The notes below the pieces were generated by a model. That model was not told the origin of the DNA. It did not search any database and worked only from the letters and a program-made list of their open reading frames with translations. From Candidatus Aminicenantota bacterium (GTDB lineage Bacteria; Acidobacteriota; Aminicenantia; Aminicenantales; Saccharicenantaceae): a DNA stretch of 9,158 bases. The stretch covers positions 1 through 9,158 of the forward strand of contig JAPKZE010000403.1 of assembly GCA_026393955.1 (NCBI GenBank), read 5' to 3'. Position 1 is the first letter of the stretch; each line of letters opens with the position of its first letter. This document shows positions 1 through 6,254 of this stretch, piece by piece. The translations under genes were made by a program, and so were the position numbers.

Positions 1-1120
1 CCTGGACGCACGGGTCCTCGCGGCGCCAGCGGGCGTAAAAGCGGCCTTCGTCGGCCGTCTGGCCCGCGCTCGCCGTGACCACCTCGGCCTCGACGCCGAT
101 GGGCAGACCGCCCGCCGACCGCTCCGAGACGAGCTCGATCCGGGCGCCGCGCGCGAACGGCATCGGGAAGTAGAGGTAGTTCACGCCTTCGTCGGTCGTG
201 CCGAGCATGAGCGAGCGGACCGCCGGCTCGCCGAAGCTGTAGCCGAAGAGGTCGCCGACCGGGACGTCCACGGCCGGCTCCGCCGCGCCGTCCCAGTAGG
301 CCCGGAGGAGGACGTCGCGTCCGGCGCCCGCGAAGGCGGCGGCCGGCCCGATCCTGAGGCCGGCGATCCGGCCCGGCTTGGACGTCTCGTAGAGGACCGC
401 CGTGCCGCCCGGCGCCAGCACGGCCTTGACCGCCGTCGTCGAGACGGACGCTCCGGACGGGACAAGGACGTCGCTGATATCGGTGCCCGCCCGGCGCAGG
501 AGGTCGGCCGCTTTCCCGACCCGGGCCAGGAAGTCCGGGCCGGGCGGATCCTCGTAGGTCCGGACGTCGGTCGCCTCAGGAAAGACGGCGTAGTTGATGT
601 CGTAGAACTGGAAGCTCTCGGCCTTGACGACCACCTTGCAGGACCGCCGGTAGGTCAGCGGAACGTAGCAGGTGTAGCCGCCGACGCCCGACCCGGCCAC
701 CGGCGCGAGGAACGGCGGCCGCGAGCCGTCGAAGAGCTCGATCACCTTCAAGCGGAGCCGGGGCGAGGCCTCCCCGTCGAAATAGAACTCGATGACGTCC
801 TCCGTCGGCGTCGGCGTGTGAATTCGGTAGATCGCGCCGGGGCCCTCGAGATCGGCCAGGACGAGGCCGCCCGGCTCCTTGCGGACGAACGAGTACCGGC
901 CGCTGAAGCCGTCGTCGTTGCCCCCGGTCCGGTCGTAGCTCGAGACGAGCCCGACCTTGACGGACCGCTTGAGCCGCGGCAGGAGATCGAGGCGGACGAG
1001 CTCGTCGATGCCGATCGCCGCGGATCCGGCGGGCGGTCCGTTCGACCGGCGCGCGCAGGCGGCGGCCGTTCCGAGAACGGCCAGGCACAGGCACATGCAC
1101 AGGGCGGCGACTCTTCTCAT
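1..1120 (-). CDS. DUF2961 / GH172-like secreted protein, C-terminal part outside window
   Basis: An open frame of 373 codons runs from ATG at 1120 to the left edge without a stop, so the C-terminus is missing. A GGAGG ribosome site at 1127-1131 (minus strand) sits 6 bases before the start. Residues 1-22 form a signal sequence (MRR, then a hydrophobic run) ending in AAAC, a passable lipobox with Cys22, so it may be a lipoprotein. The mature part matches what I know of DUF2961: SSYDRTGGN near residues 61-69, GPGAIYRIHTPTPTED, EFYFDGE, and further on YWDG followed by VPVGDLFG, then YLYFPMPF. DUF2961 proteins were classed as glycoside hydrolase family GH172 after some were shown to act on fructofuranosides or arabinofuranosides; the substrate here is unknown. 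It is transcribed divergently from the outer-membrane operon at 1280. The family call is confident, the enzymatic activity is inferred, and the catalytic residues were not assigned. Confidence 0.88.
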   Translation of the reverse strand, partial: MRRVAALCMCLCLAVLGTAAACARRSNGPPAGSAAIGIDELVRLDLLPRLKRSVKVGLVSSYDRTGGNDDGFSGRYSFVRKEPGGLVLADLEGPGAIYRIHTPTPTEDVIEFYFDGEASPRLRLKVIELFDGSRPPFLAPVAGSGVGGYTCYVPLTYRRSCKVVVKAESFQFYDINYAVFPEATDVRTYEDPPGPDFLARVGKAADLLRRAGTDISDVLVPSGASVSTTAVKAVLAPGGTAVLYETSKPGRIAGLRIGPAAAFAGAGRDVLLRAYWDGAAEPAVDVPVGDLFGYSFGEPAVRSLMLGTTDEGVNYLYFPMPFARGARIELVSERSAGGLPIGVEAEVVTASAGQTADEGRFYARWRREDPCVQ

Positions 1121-1143
1121 AGCGGGCCTCCGGATCAAGGGAC

Positions 1144-1172
1144 ACCATATCAATTCCCCGCCCCCGTGCCAA
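1144..1172 (-). promoter_or_regulatory. Sigma70-like promoter for the DUF2961 gene
   Basis: On the minus strand, TTGGCA (1167-1172) and TATGGT (1144-1149) are separated by exactly 17 bases. They match the TTGACA and TATAAT consensus at 5 of 6 and 4 of 6 positions. The start codon lies at 1120, leaving room for a short leader holding the GGAGG site. Position and spacing fit a promoter; there is no experimental support. Confidence 0.5.
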
Positions 1173-1190
1173 GTCTTCCTTGAGCGACCT

Positions 1191-1218
1191 TTGACGGTTT
1201 GTTGACATCGTTTTGACA
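1191..1218 (+). promoter_or_regulatory. Three TTGAC direct repeats at 11-bp spacing (candidate operator)
   Basis: TTGACG (1191-1196), TTGACA (1202-1207) and TTGACA (1213-1218) begin exactly 11 bases apart, so they lie close to one face of the helix. Direct hexamers with an 11-bp period are typical of binding sites for OmpR/PhoB-type response regulators; this one could control the DUF3943 operon at 1280 and perhaps the divergent gene. Each TTGACA could also be a -35 box, but I find no convincing -10 at the right distance; CATGAT at 1239-1244 is the best and lies 20 bases from the last box. The repeats are seen directly; the regulator type is inference. Confidence 0.45.
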
Positions 1219-1279
1219 ACTCCCCGCCGGCCCGGAGGCATGATGGGGGCGCCATGAGACCAGCTCCGGGGGAACCGAG

Positions 1280-2665
1280 ATGATCACGCTCTCGACCGCC
1301 GCCATCGCGATCGCCCTGAACCTGGCCCTTGGCGGCATCGCGCCGCCGGCCGCCAGGCCCTCCCCGCCTCCTCCCCCGCAGAAGCCGGTCGCCACGCGGG
1401 CTCTCACCGCCGCCTCCGAGGTCGCCGGCCTCAACTTCGGCGTCTGGGCCTTCCTCCATTACGCCGGCAACGCGGCTTACTCCTACATCAGCTGGGAAAC
1501 CATCCGCGACAATTTCCGCGACGGCTGGGAGTGGGACCGCAGCCAGTATGCCGTCAACTTCTATCACCATCCCTATCACGGCTACCTCTATTACAGCGCC
1601 GGGCGGGCCAACGGGCTCGGCTACTGGGGCGCCTCCCTGTCGGCCCTCGGTGGGAGCTTCATGTGGGAGATGATGATGGAGAAATACCGCCCCAGCATCA
1701 ACGATCTGGTCACGACGACCTGCGGCGGGATCGTTTTCGGCGAGGTCGGCTACCGCTTCTCGGCCCTGGTGCGGAAGAGGGACGCCCGCGGCGCGGGACG
1801 CTTCTTCCGCGAGCTGGTCGGGACCATCCTCGACCCGGTCGGCGGCGTCAACCGGCTCTTCAACGGGCGCAAGGACAGCGACCCCAGCCTGCCCGGCAGC
1901 CCGGACGTCGGACGCATCCTCAACGGCTGGCTCGAGCTGACCGGCCCGGTCATCGCCCGGAGCGACGGGTTCTCCGGCAGCGAAGCCGCCCCCACGATCG
2001 CCTTCACGCTCGACTACGGCGACCCCGCCGGCGCGGGCTGGACCGGGAAGCCCTTCGACGTGTTCTCCATGGACGGCCGCCTCCGCTGGGGGCCCGACCG
2101 GCCCCACCTGTCCCTGTTCATCAACGGCGCGCTGGCCGGGAAGACCTACGCCGGCCGCGGCGGGTCGGGCCACTTCCTCGGCGTCTACCAGCACTACGAA
2201 TACTACGGGATCGATACGATGCGCGTCTGCGGCACGTCCTTCACGGCCGGCTGGTCCTCGCGCTTCGAGCTTCCGCCGAACGTCCGCCTGACGGCCTCGG
2301 CCCGGCTGGGCTGGCTCGGGCTCGGCGCCTCGGACGACTTCTACGGCGTGGAGGGCGAGCGGCGGGCCTACAACCTGGCCACCGGCATCACGGCGGCCGC
2401 CGACCTGGCCGTGGCCGCCAAGGGCTTCGAATACCTCTCGCTCGACTGGCGGCATTATCAGCTCTTCGATCTCAACGTCCCCGGCAGCCGGGCCGGCCGG
2501 GAGGGCTGGAACATCCTCATGGGCCAGGTCGCCATCCCGGTCCTGGCCGATTTCGGGGTCGGCTTCGCGGCCGAATACTGCGCCCGGCGATACGAGTTCG
2601 AGCCCTTCGAGCCGGGCAGCCGGAAGCTGTTCGAAGCCCGGGCCTTCGTCACGTGGCAGTTCTGA
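1280..2665 (+). CDS. DUF3943 outer-membrane protein, copy 1
   Basis: This 461-residue protein belongs to the DUF3943 family, whose function is not known. The hallmark region spans about residues 66-200: SYISWETIRDN (68-78), NFYHHPYHG (93-101), GRANG (108-112), RPSINDLVTTT (137-147) and NRLFNGRKD (191-199). The N-terminus is a hydrophobic stretch (3-20) followed by a proline-rich segment (22-36), probably a signal sequence, although its first residues lack the usual Lys/Arg. The C-terminal half alternates aromatic and small residues and ends in TWQF, which suits an outer-membrane beta-barrel. Start: ATG 1280 with GGGGGA at 1268-1273; an in-frame TGA at 1241-1243 excludes a longer form starting at any in-frame ATG. 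It is first in an operon: 14 bases to the next gene, then a paralogue at 3330. Barrel assignment is inference from composition and the C-terminal aromatic residue; family membership is recognised from motifs. Confidence 0.85.
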   Translation: MITLSTAAIAIALNLALGGIAPPAARPSPPPPPQKPVATRALTAASEVAGLNFGVWAFLHYAGNAAYSYISWETIRDNFRDGWEWDRSQYAVNFYHHPYHGYLYYSAGRANGLGYWGASLSALGGSFMWEMMMEKYRPSINDLVTTTCGGIVFGEVGYRFSALVRKRDARGAGRFFRELVGTILDPVGGVNRLFNGRKDSDPSLPGSPDVGRILNGWLELTGPVIARSDGFSGSEAAPTIAFTLDYGDPAGAGWTGKPFDVFSMDGRLRWGPDRPHLSLFINGALAGKTYAGRGGSGHFLGVYQHYEYYGIDTMRVCGTSFTAGWSSRFELPPNVRLTASARLGWLGLGASDDFYGVEGERRAYNLATGITAAADLAVAAKGFEYLSLDWRHYQLFDLNVPGSRAGREGWNILMGQVAIPVLADFGVGFAAEYCARRYEFEPFEPGSRKLFEARAFVTWQF

Positions 2666-2679
2666 GCAGGAGGAGCGCG

Positions 2680-3321
2680 ATGACGACCAGGACACTCAAA
2701 ACCCGGCTCGCGGTGACGGGGCTGGCCGTGGCGATCACGCTGCTGCTGGCGTCCGCCGAGGCCCGCGCCCATGAAGGTTTCATTCCCCGATTCTCCGTCG
2801 AGGTCGACGCGGGGGCCGTGTCCGTCAAGGAGGAAGGCTTCGGCACCGGCCGGAGATACGGGGCCGGGGTCTTCTTCAGGACGGGCCACCGGATGGGACT
2901 CGAGGTCCTCCTCGAGAGCTACGACGTCTCCGTCGCCGAAGGCGCGGCCGGCCTCGCGGCGGGCCGGATGAACATGACGACGCTGCTCGTCAACCAGGAG
3001 TTCTTCCTGGTGACGCACGGACGCGTCCTGCCCTACGGCCTTCTGGGGGTCGGCTGCACCTTCATCGGCTATGCGCCCGACGTGCCGCCCGAGGTCGAGA
3101 TGGATTTCGTCGATCGCATCGCCCTCCAGCTCGGCGGCGGGTTCGACGTCCGGATCTCCCGGACGCTGCACGTCAGCGCCAAGGCCCGCTACAACATGGT
3201 CAAGACCTGGGTCGAGGAGCTGCCGCGGGAGGAACCCATCCGCATGACCGATCCCCTGGCCCAGGACATGCTCCACCTCTACGGATTCGAGCTCGGCCTC
3301 GGCATCAAGTTCTCGTTCTGA
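2680..3321 (+). CDS. Small outer-membrane beta-barrel protein
   Basis: The start is ATG 2680, preceded by AGGAGGAG at 2668-2675, giving 213 residues; the reading frame stays open far upstream, but that part is antisense-like GC-driven frame opposite the DUF3943 gene. A standard signal peptide is present: basic n-region (RTLKTR), hydrophobic core 10-24 and a cleavage motif ARA after residue 30. The mature 180 residues look like an eight-stranded OmpA/OmpW-like barrel: alternating segments such as YGAGVFFRTGHRMGLEVLLE, a glycine-rich YGLLGVGCTFIGY hairpin, LHVSAKARYNMV, and a terminal IKFSF strand with the C-terminal Phe used by the BAM assembly machinery. No enzyme motif is seen. It sits between two DUF3943 paralogues with 14-base and 8-base gaps, so the three are almost certainly co-transcribed and may assemble together. 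Exact family is not recognised. Confidence 0.82.
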   Translation: MTTRTLKTRLAVTGLAVAITLLLASAEARAHEGFIPRFSVEVDAGAVSVKEEGFGTGRRYGAGVFFRTGHRMGLEVLLESYDVSVAEGAAGLAAGRMNMTTLLVNQEFFLVTHGRVLPYGLLGVGCTFIGYAPDVPPEVEMDFVDRIALQLGGGFDVRISRTLHVSAKARYNMVKTWVEELPREEPIRMTDPLAQDMLHLYGFELGLGIKFSF

Positions 3322-3329
3322 GGGCGGAC

Positions 3330-4688
3330 ATGATCATCGCGAGCGCACTGTCCTCCGCGATCGTTCTCTGTCTGTCGCTCTCGAACCTGCGGCCTCTCCC
3401 TGAAAGCCCGGCCCGGCCGAAGCCGCTGACCGCGGCCGCCGAGGTGGCCGCCTCCAACATCTTCGTCTGGACCCTCAACCACTACCTTTCGGACGAGTCC
3501 TACTCCTACATCAGCTGGGAGACCGTCCGCGATAACCTGCGCGATTCTTTCGAATTCGATCAGACCGCCTATTTCGCCAATTTCTACAATCATCCCTACC
3601 ACGGCAGCGTCTATTTCAGCTGCGGCCGGGCCAACGGGCTGAACTATTGGGGCTCGGCCCTCTGCGCGTTCGGCGGCAGCCTGATGTGGGAGACCATGAT
3701 GGAGAGCATGAGGCCGAGCATCAACGACCTCGTGACGACGACGCTCGGCGGCTGCGTCATCGGCGAAACGACCTTCCGGCTGTCCGCGCAGGTCCGCAGG
3801 GCGAATGCCAGGGGGTTCGGGCGCATCTGGCGCGAGGCGGCCGCGTTCGTCCTCAACCCGGTCGGCGCCCTCAACCGGCTCTTCGACGGGCGCAAGGACA
3901 CAGACGCGCCGGGAGGCCCCGGGAGCGGTCTCGTTCCCCAGGTCCCCCTGTGGGGAGAGGTCTATCTGGCCAGCGGGATGCTCGCTCACAGCCCCGAGCT
4001 CGAATCTGACAGGGCCGTTCCTCTCTTCGGCTTCTCCCTCGAATACGGGGACCCCGCGGGGTCAGGCTGGGGCGGAAAGCCGTTCGACGTTTTCTACGCC
4101 CGGGGCCGTCTGAGATGGGGGCCCGAACGGCCCCATCTCTCCATTTCGCTGGGGGGGGCCCTCATCGGCAAGCCCCTGGCCGGGAGCGGCGGAAGCTCGC
4201 ACTTCCTCTCGATCAACCAGAATTACGAATATTACGGTTTCGACACCTTGCGGCTCGGCGGCTCATCGTTTCTGGGCTCCCTGACCTCGGGCTTCGAGCT
4301 CTCGCCGCGGACACGGTTGACGACGGCCGCCCGGCTGGGCGTGATGGCCCTGGGAGGCGCCGAGGACATCTCCAGGGAGCCCGACGGCGAGCGCCGGACC
4401 TACAATTACGGGACGGGCCTGACCGCCTGGGCTGAGGCGGATCTCGATCACGGCGGATTCCGGTACGTATCCCTGAGCTGGCGCCACTTCGGTCTCTTCA
4501 CAATGAAAGGGCAGTCGACCCGGGAAGCTTGGGACGTCGCTTGGGGCAATATCAAGGCGCCTTTGTACAGGGGCCTGGGGTGCGGGGTCCAGGTCGAGTA
4601 CTGCAGAAGGCACATCGATTTCGAGAACCTCGCCCCGAGCACCCGGCAGGTCTATGAGATCAGGGCCTTTCTGACTTGCCAGTTTTAA
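3330..4688 (+). CDS. DUF3943 outer-membrane protein, copy 2
   Basis: A 452-residue paralogue of the product at 1280-2665. The same blocks occur in the same order: SYISWETVRDN (59-69), NHPYHG (87-92), GRANG (99-103), RPSINDLVTTT (128-138) and NRLFDGRKD (182-190); the barrel-like C-terminal half is also shared (YGDPAG, GKPFDVF, RLRWGP, YEYYG, terminal CQF). The N-terminus is hydrophobic (2-19) and lacks basic residues before it, as in copy 1; the proline-rich spacer is shorter. The gene starts 8 bases after the preceding stop, and the purine-rich GAGGGCGGA overlapping that stop serves as ribosome site. Retained motifs with diverged loops suggest an old duplication under selection, not a recent copy. 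Function is unknown; it is presumably an outer-membrane partner or variant of copy 1. Confidence 0.85.
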   Translation: MIIASALSSAIVLCLSLSNLRPLPESPARPKPLTAAAEVAASNIFVWTLNHYLSDESYSYISWETVRDNLRDSFEFDQTAYFANFYNHPYHGSVYFSCGRANGLNYWGSALCAFGGSLMWETMMESMRPSINDLVTTTLGGCVIGETTFRLSAQVRRANARGFGRIWREAAAFVLNPVGALNRLFDGRKDTDAPGGPGSGLVPQVPLWGEVYLASGMLAHSPELESDRAVPLFGFSLEYGDPAGSGWGGKPFDVFYARGRLRWGPERPHLSISLGGALIGKPLAGSGGSSHFLSINQNYEYYGFDTLRLGGSSFLGSLTSGFELSPRTRLTTAARLGVMALGGAEDISREPDGERRTYNYGTGLTAWAEADLDHGGFRYVSLSWRHFGLFTMKGQSTREAWDVAWGNIKAPLYRGLGCGVQVEYCRRHIDFENLAPSTRQVYEIRAFLTCQF

Positions 4689-4713
4689 TTTTCAATTTCG
4701 GGTAATGATCGCG

Positions 4714-4731
4714 GATGCGCATGGCCGCATC
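4714..4731 (+). terminator. Possible weak hairpin after the outer-membrane operon
   Basis: GATGCG (4714-4719) pairs with CGCATC (4726-4731) around a 6-base loop, 26 bases after the stop of the second DUF3943 gene. No U-tract follows, so it is not a textbook intrinsic terminator and may be chance in GC-rich DNA. The rest of the gap (4689-4763) shows nothing else I can name. Confidence 0.2.
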
Positions 4732-4763
4732 GGCCAGGACGCGCGGAGAGAGCGGCCCGGGCG

Positions 4764-4793
4764 TTGACAAGCCCGAGCCCGGCTCACTATAAT
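4764..4793 (+). promoter_or_regulatory. Consensus sigma70 promoter of the zinc-ribbon operon
   Basis: TTGACA (4764-4769) and TATAAT (4788-4793) both match the consensus perfectly, with an 18-base spacer. Transcription would start near 4800. GAGGAGGG (4811-4818) and ATG 4823 follow directly. It is the strongest promoter in the window, and it shows that the intended translation start of the operon is 4823, not the GTG at 4889. Confidence 0.8.
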
Positions 4794-4822
4794 CCCCGCA
4801 ATCGGACATCGAGGAGGGCCGC

Positions 4823-4888
4823 ATGATCTCCTGTCCCGTATGTCAGGCCGAGAATCCCCCGGGAAGCAAGTTCTGCGCCGGCTGCTGA
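4823..4888 (+). CDS. 21-codon zinc-ribbon ORF ended by an in-frame TGA
   Basis: ATG 4823 has a strong ribosome site (GAGGAGGG, 4811-4818) and a consensus promoter. It encodes a treble-cleft style zinc ribbon with CxxC at residues 4-7 and CxxC at 18-21, and then stops at TGA 4886-4888. The codon after the TGA is the GTG start of the next frame, in the same phase, so 4823-5473 is one continuous frame apart from this codon. Every other ribbon in this window has Gly after the last Cys (FCKGCG, FCTGCG, FCTACG, FCGQCG), so the TGA replaces that glycine; GGA to TGA is a single change. It could be a nonsense mutation, a sequencing or assembly error, programmed readthrough, or a short ribbon peptide coupled to its neighbour. 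The evidence for translation initiation here is good; the fate at the TGA is open. Confidence 0.55.
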   Translation: MISCPVCQAENPPGSKFCAGC

Positions 4889-5473
4889 GTGGCGCTCCCG
4901 AAAACACCCGTCAGCCTCAGGTGCGCCGGATGCGGCGCCGAGAGCCCGGAGGGCAGCCGGTTCTGCAAGGGCTGCGGCCGGCCGGTGGGCGCCCCGCCTG
5001 TTTCGCGGCAGGGCCAGCCTTGGCAACGGTCCCCCGGCGGAGGTCCGGGCGCCGGCGGCGCGGTCGCACCGAAAGCCCCGAGCCAGACGGTCCAACGCGT
5101 CAAGATGCTCCTCGGCGGCGGCGCGGCCCTCTATGCGTTCGGCATCTTCCTGATGTATTCGGAACTCTCCCAGATCCGGGCGGCCTACGGCGCCTACGCG
5201 AGCCAAGTCCCGGGCTCGGGGCTGCAGTGGTTCCTCATCGTCCTCGACGCCGCCCTGGCCGGCCTCAACATTTATGCCGTCACGCTCGTCGCCAAGGGGG
5301 ATTTCAAGTACGCCAAGTGGCTGTTCCTGGCCATGGGCGTCCTCGGAACGATCTTTCTGCTGAGAGGGCTTTCCGGCCCCGTCACCTACATTCTGATCAA
5401 CATCGGCCTTCTGGGTTCGGGCGTCTACGGCTGGATACTCGCCTCGCGCGAAGAAAAGGGACTTCAGGTCTGA
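4889..5473 (+). CDS. Zinc-ribbon protein with four membrane helices
   Basis: The frame from GTG 4889 gives 194 residues: a zinc ribbon (Cys12, Cys15, Cys27, Cys30, with CAGCG and FCKGCG), a Pro/Gly-rich linker (about 34-65), then four hydrophobic segments at about 72-91, 111-133, 139-158 and 163-185, and a short charged tail. The membrane part is not a family I recognise. No Shine-Dalgarno site precedes GTG 4889; translation would have to restart after the TGA at 4886-4888 or read through it from 4823, which would give a 216-residue protein with two tandem ribbons, like its neighbour at 5486. A bacterial ribbon attached to a small membrane domain usually implies an accessory or sensing protein, but no function can be assigned. 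The coding frame is sure; the true N-terminus is not. Confidence 0.75.
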   Translation: MALPKTPVSLRCAGCGAESPEGSRFCKGCGRPVGAPPVSRQGQPWQRSPGGGPGAGGAVAPKAPSQTVQRVKMLLGGGAALYAFGIFLMYSELSQIRAAYGAYASQVPGSGLQWFLIVLDAALAGLNIYAVTLVAKGDFKYAKWLFLAMGVLGTIFLLRGLSGPVTYILINIGLLGSGVYGWILASREEKGLQV

Positions 5474-5485
5474 ACGGGGAATGCC

Positions 5486-6220
5486 ATGATCAAATGTGCC
5501 TCCTGCGCTTTCGAGAATCCCGACGACGGCAAGTTCTGCACGGGCTGCGGCCAGGCCCTGGTGCGGCCGCCGGCCGTCCCGGACGGGCCGGCCAAGTTCT
5601 GCACGGAGTGCGGCGCCAAGATCCCGGCCGATTCGAAGTTCTGCACCGCCTGCGGCAAAGGGTTCGCCCCGTCGGGAGCCCCTGAAGCGGGGTCAACCCC
5701 TACGGGACCCGTCGCCGGTGGCGCCGGCGGCGCCGCTTTCGCCGCGGACTACCTGGCCGGGCTCGACGGGCGTCTGGCCGCGGGCAGCTTCGAGAAGATC
5801 GAGCCGCCGGCCGTGCTCGGCCTCGACCGCTTCCTCCGCCGCAAGAAATTCGAGCTGGCTCAGATCGGCATGGTCACGGCCGTCTGCGGCGTCAAGGTGC
5901 TGAGCGAGCCCGCGACGGCGGCCTACGTCAAGGACTACAGCCGGGCCGTCTTCGAGTTCGCCAACGCCAAGAAGGGCTTCTTCGCCCGCAATGCCGTGCA
6001 GCAGCTGCTGGTCTACCCCGTTCTCATCGCGCCCGCGGTGGATGCCGGGGTCGCGGAATTCCTGGGCTCCCACTGGCCGAAGCACTGGATGGGCTTCGAG
6101 TTCACGGTCGTCGTGTCGCTCGGGACGCGGGAGCTCCTGATGCACCGGTCGACGCCCGTGTGGCAGGCGCTTTCGCACTCGGGATTCAAGAAGCAGGCGG
6201 AAAGCCTGTTCGCGATTTAG
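5486..6220 (+). CDS. Double-zinc-ribbon protein with unassigned C-terminal domain
   Basis: A 244-residue protein starting 12 bases after the previous stop, with GGGGAA at 5476-5481. Four CxxC knuckles (Cys4/7, 18/21, 39/42, 53/56) form a double zinc ribbon in residues 1-58. A Gly/Ala/Pro linker follows (about 59-82), encoded partly by a GGGGTCAACCCC inverted sequence at 5689-5700. Residues 83-244 form one compact domain of mixed helices and strands: DYLAGLDGRL, LDRFLRRKKFELAQIGMVTAV, an Asn-containing FARNAVQQLLVYPVL segment, and a conserved-looking HWPKHWMGFEFTVVVSLG stretch. I do not recognise the domain. No signal peptide is present and the one hydrophobic run (YPVLIAPAV) is too short to be a clear membrane helix. 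It is the last gene of the operon and ends 34 bases from the convergent calcium-loop gene. Confidence 0.8.
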   Translation: MIKCASCAFENPDDGKFCTGCGQALVRPPAVPDGPAKFCTECGAKIPADSKFCTACGKGFAPSGAPEAGSTPTGPVAGGAGGAAFAADYLAGLDGRLAAGSFEKIEPPAVLGLDRFLRRKKFELAQIGMVTAVCGVKVLSEPATAAYVKDYSRAVFEFANAKKGFFARNAVQQLLVYPVLIAPAVDAGVAEFLGSHWPKHWMGFEFTVVVSLGTRELLMHRSTPVWQALSHSGFKKQAESLFAI

Positions 6221-6254
6221 CCGGCCAGGCGCAAACTCCGCGGGGCCCGCGCCG

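Noticed and set aside
576..1241. 221-codon minus-strand frame overlapping the DUF2961 gene
   Set aside because: Arg/Pro/Gly-rich shadow; the competing frame from 1120 has a signal sequence, ribosome site and clear family motifs.
1531..2679. Plus-strand open frame running into the small barrel gene from far upstream
   Set aside because: This part overlaps the DUF3943 gene in another phase and is Arg/Pro/Gly-rich without motifs; the signal peptide and AGGAGGAG at 2668 fix the true start at 2680.
4891..4927. GGCGC...GCGCC pairing just after the TGA at 4886, considered as a SECIS element
   Set aside because: Only five base pairs around a 27-base loop with no further stem; chance pairing is expected in this composition.
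5689..5700. GGGGTCAACCCC inverted sequence in the linker of the double-ribbon gene, considered as another end of the mobile element
   Set aside because: It shares only GGGGTC with the element terminus, has no partner nearby and stays in frame within a coding linker.
6239..6251. CGCGGGGCCCGCG palindrome between the convergent operons, considered as a terminator
   Set aside because: The loop would be one to three bases, there is no U-tract on either strand, and it partly abuts coding sequence; such palindromes are common at this G+C.
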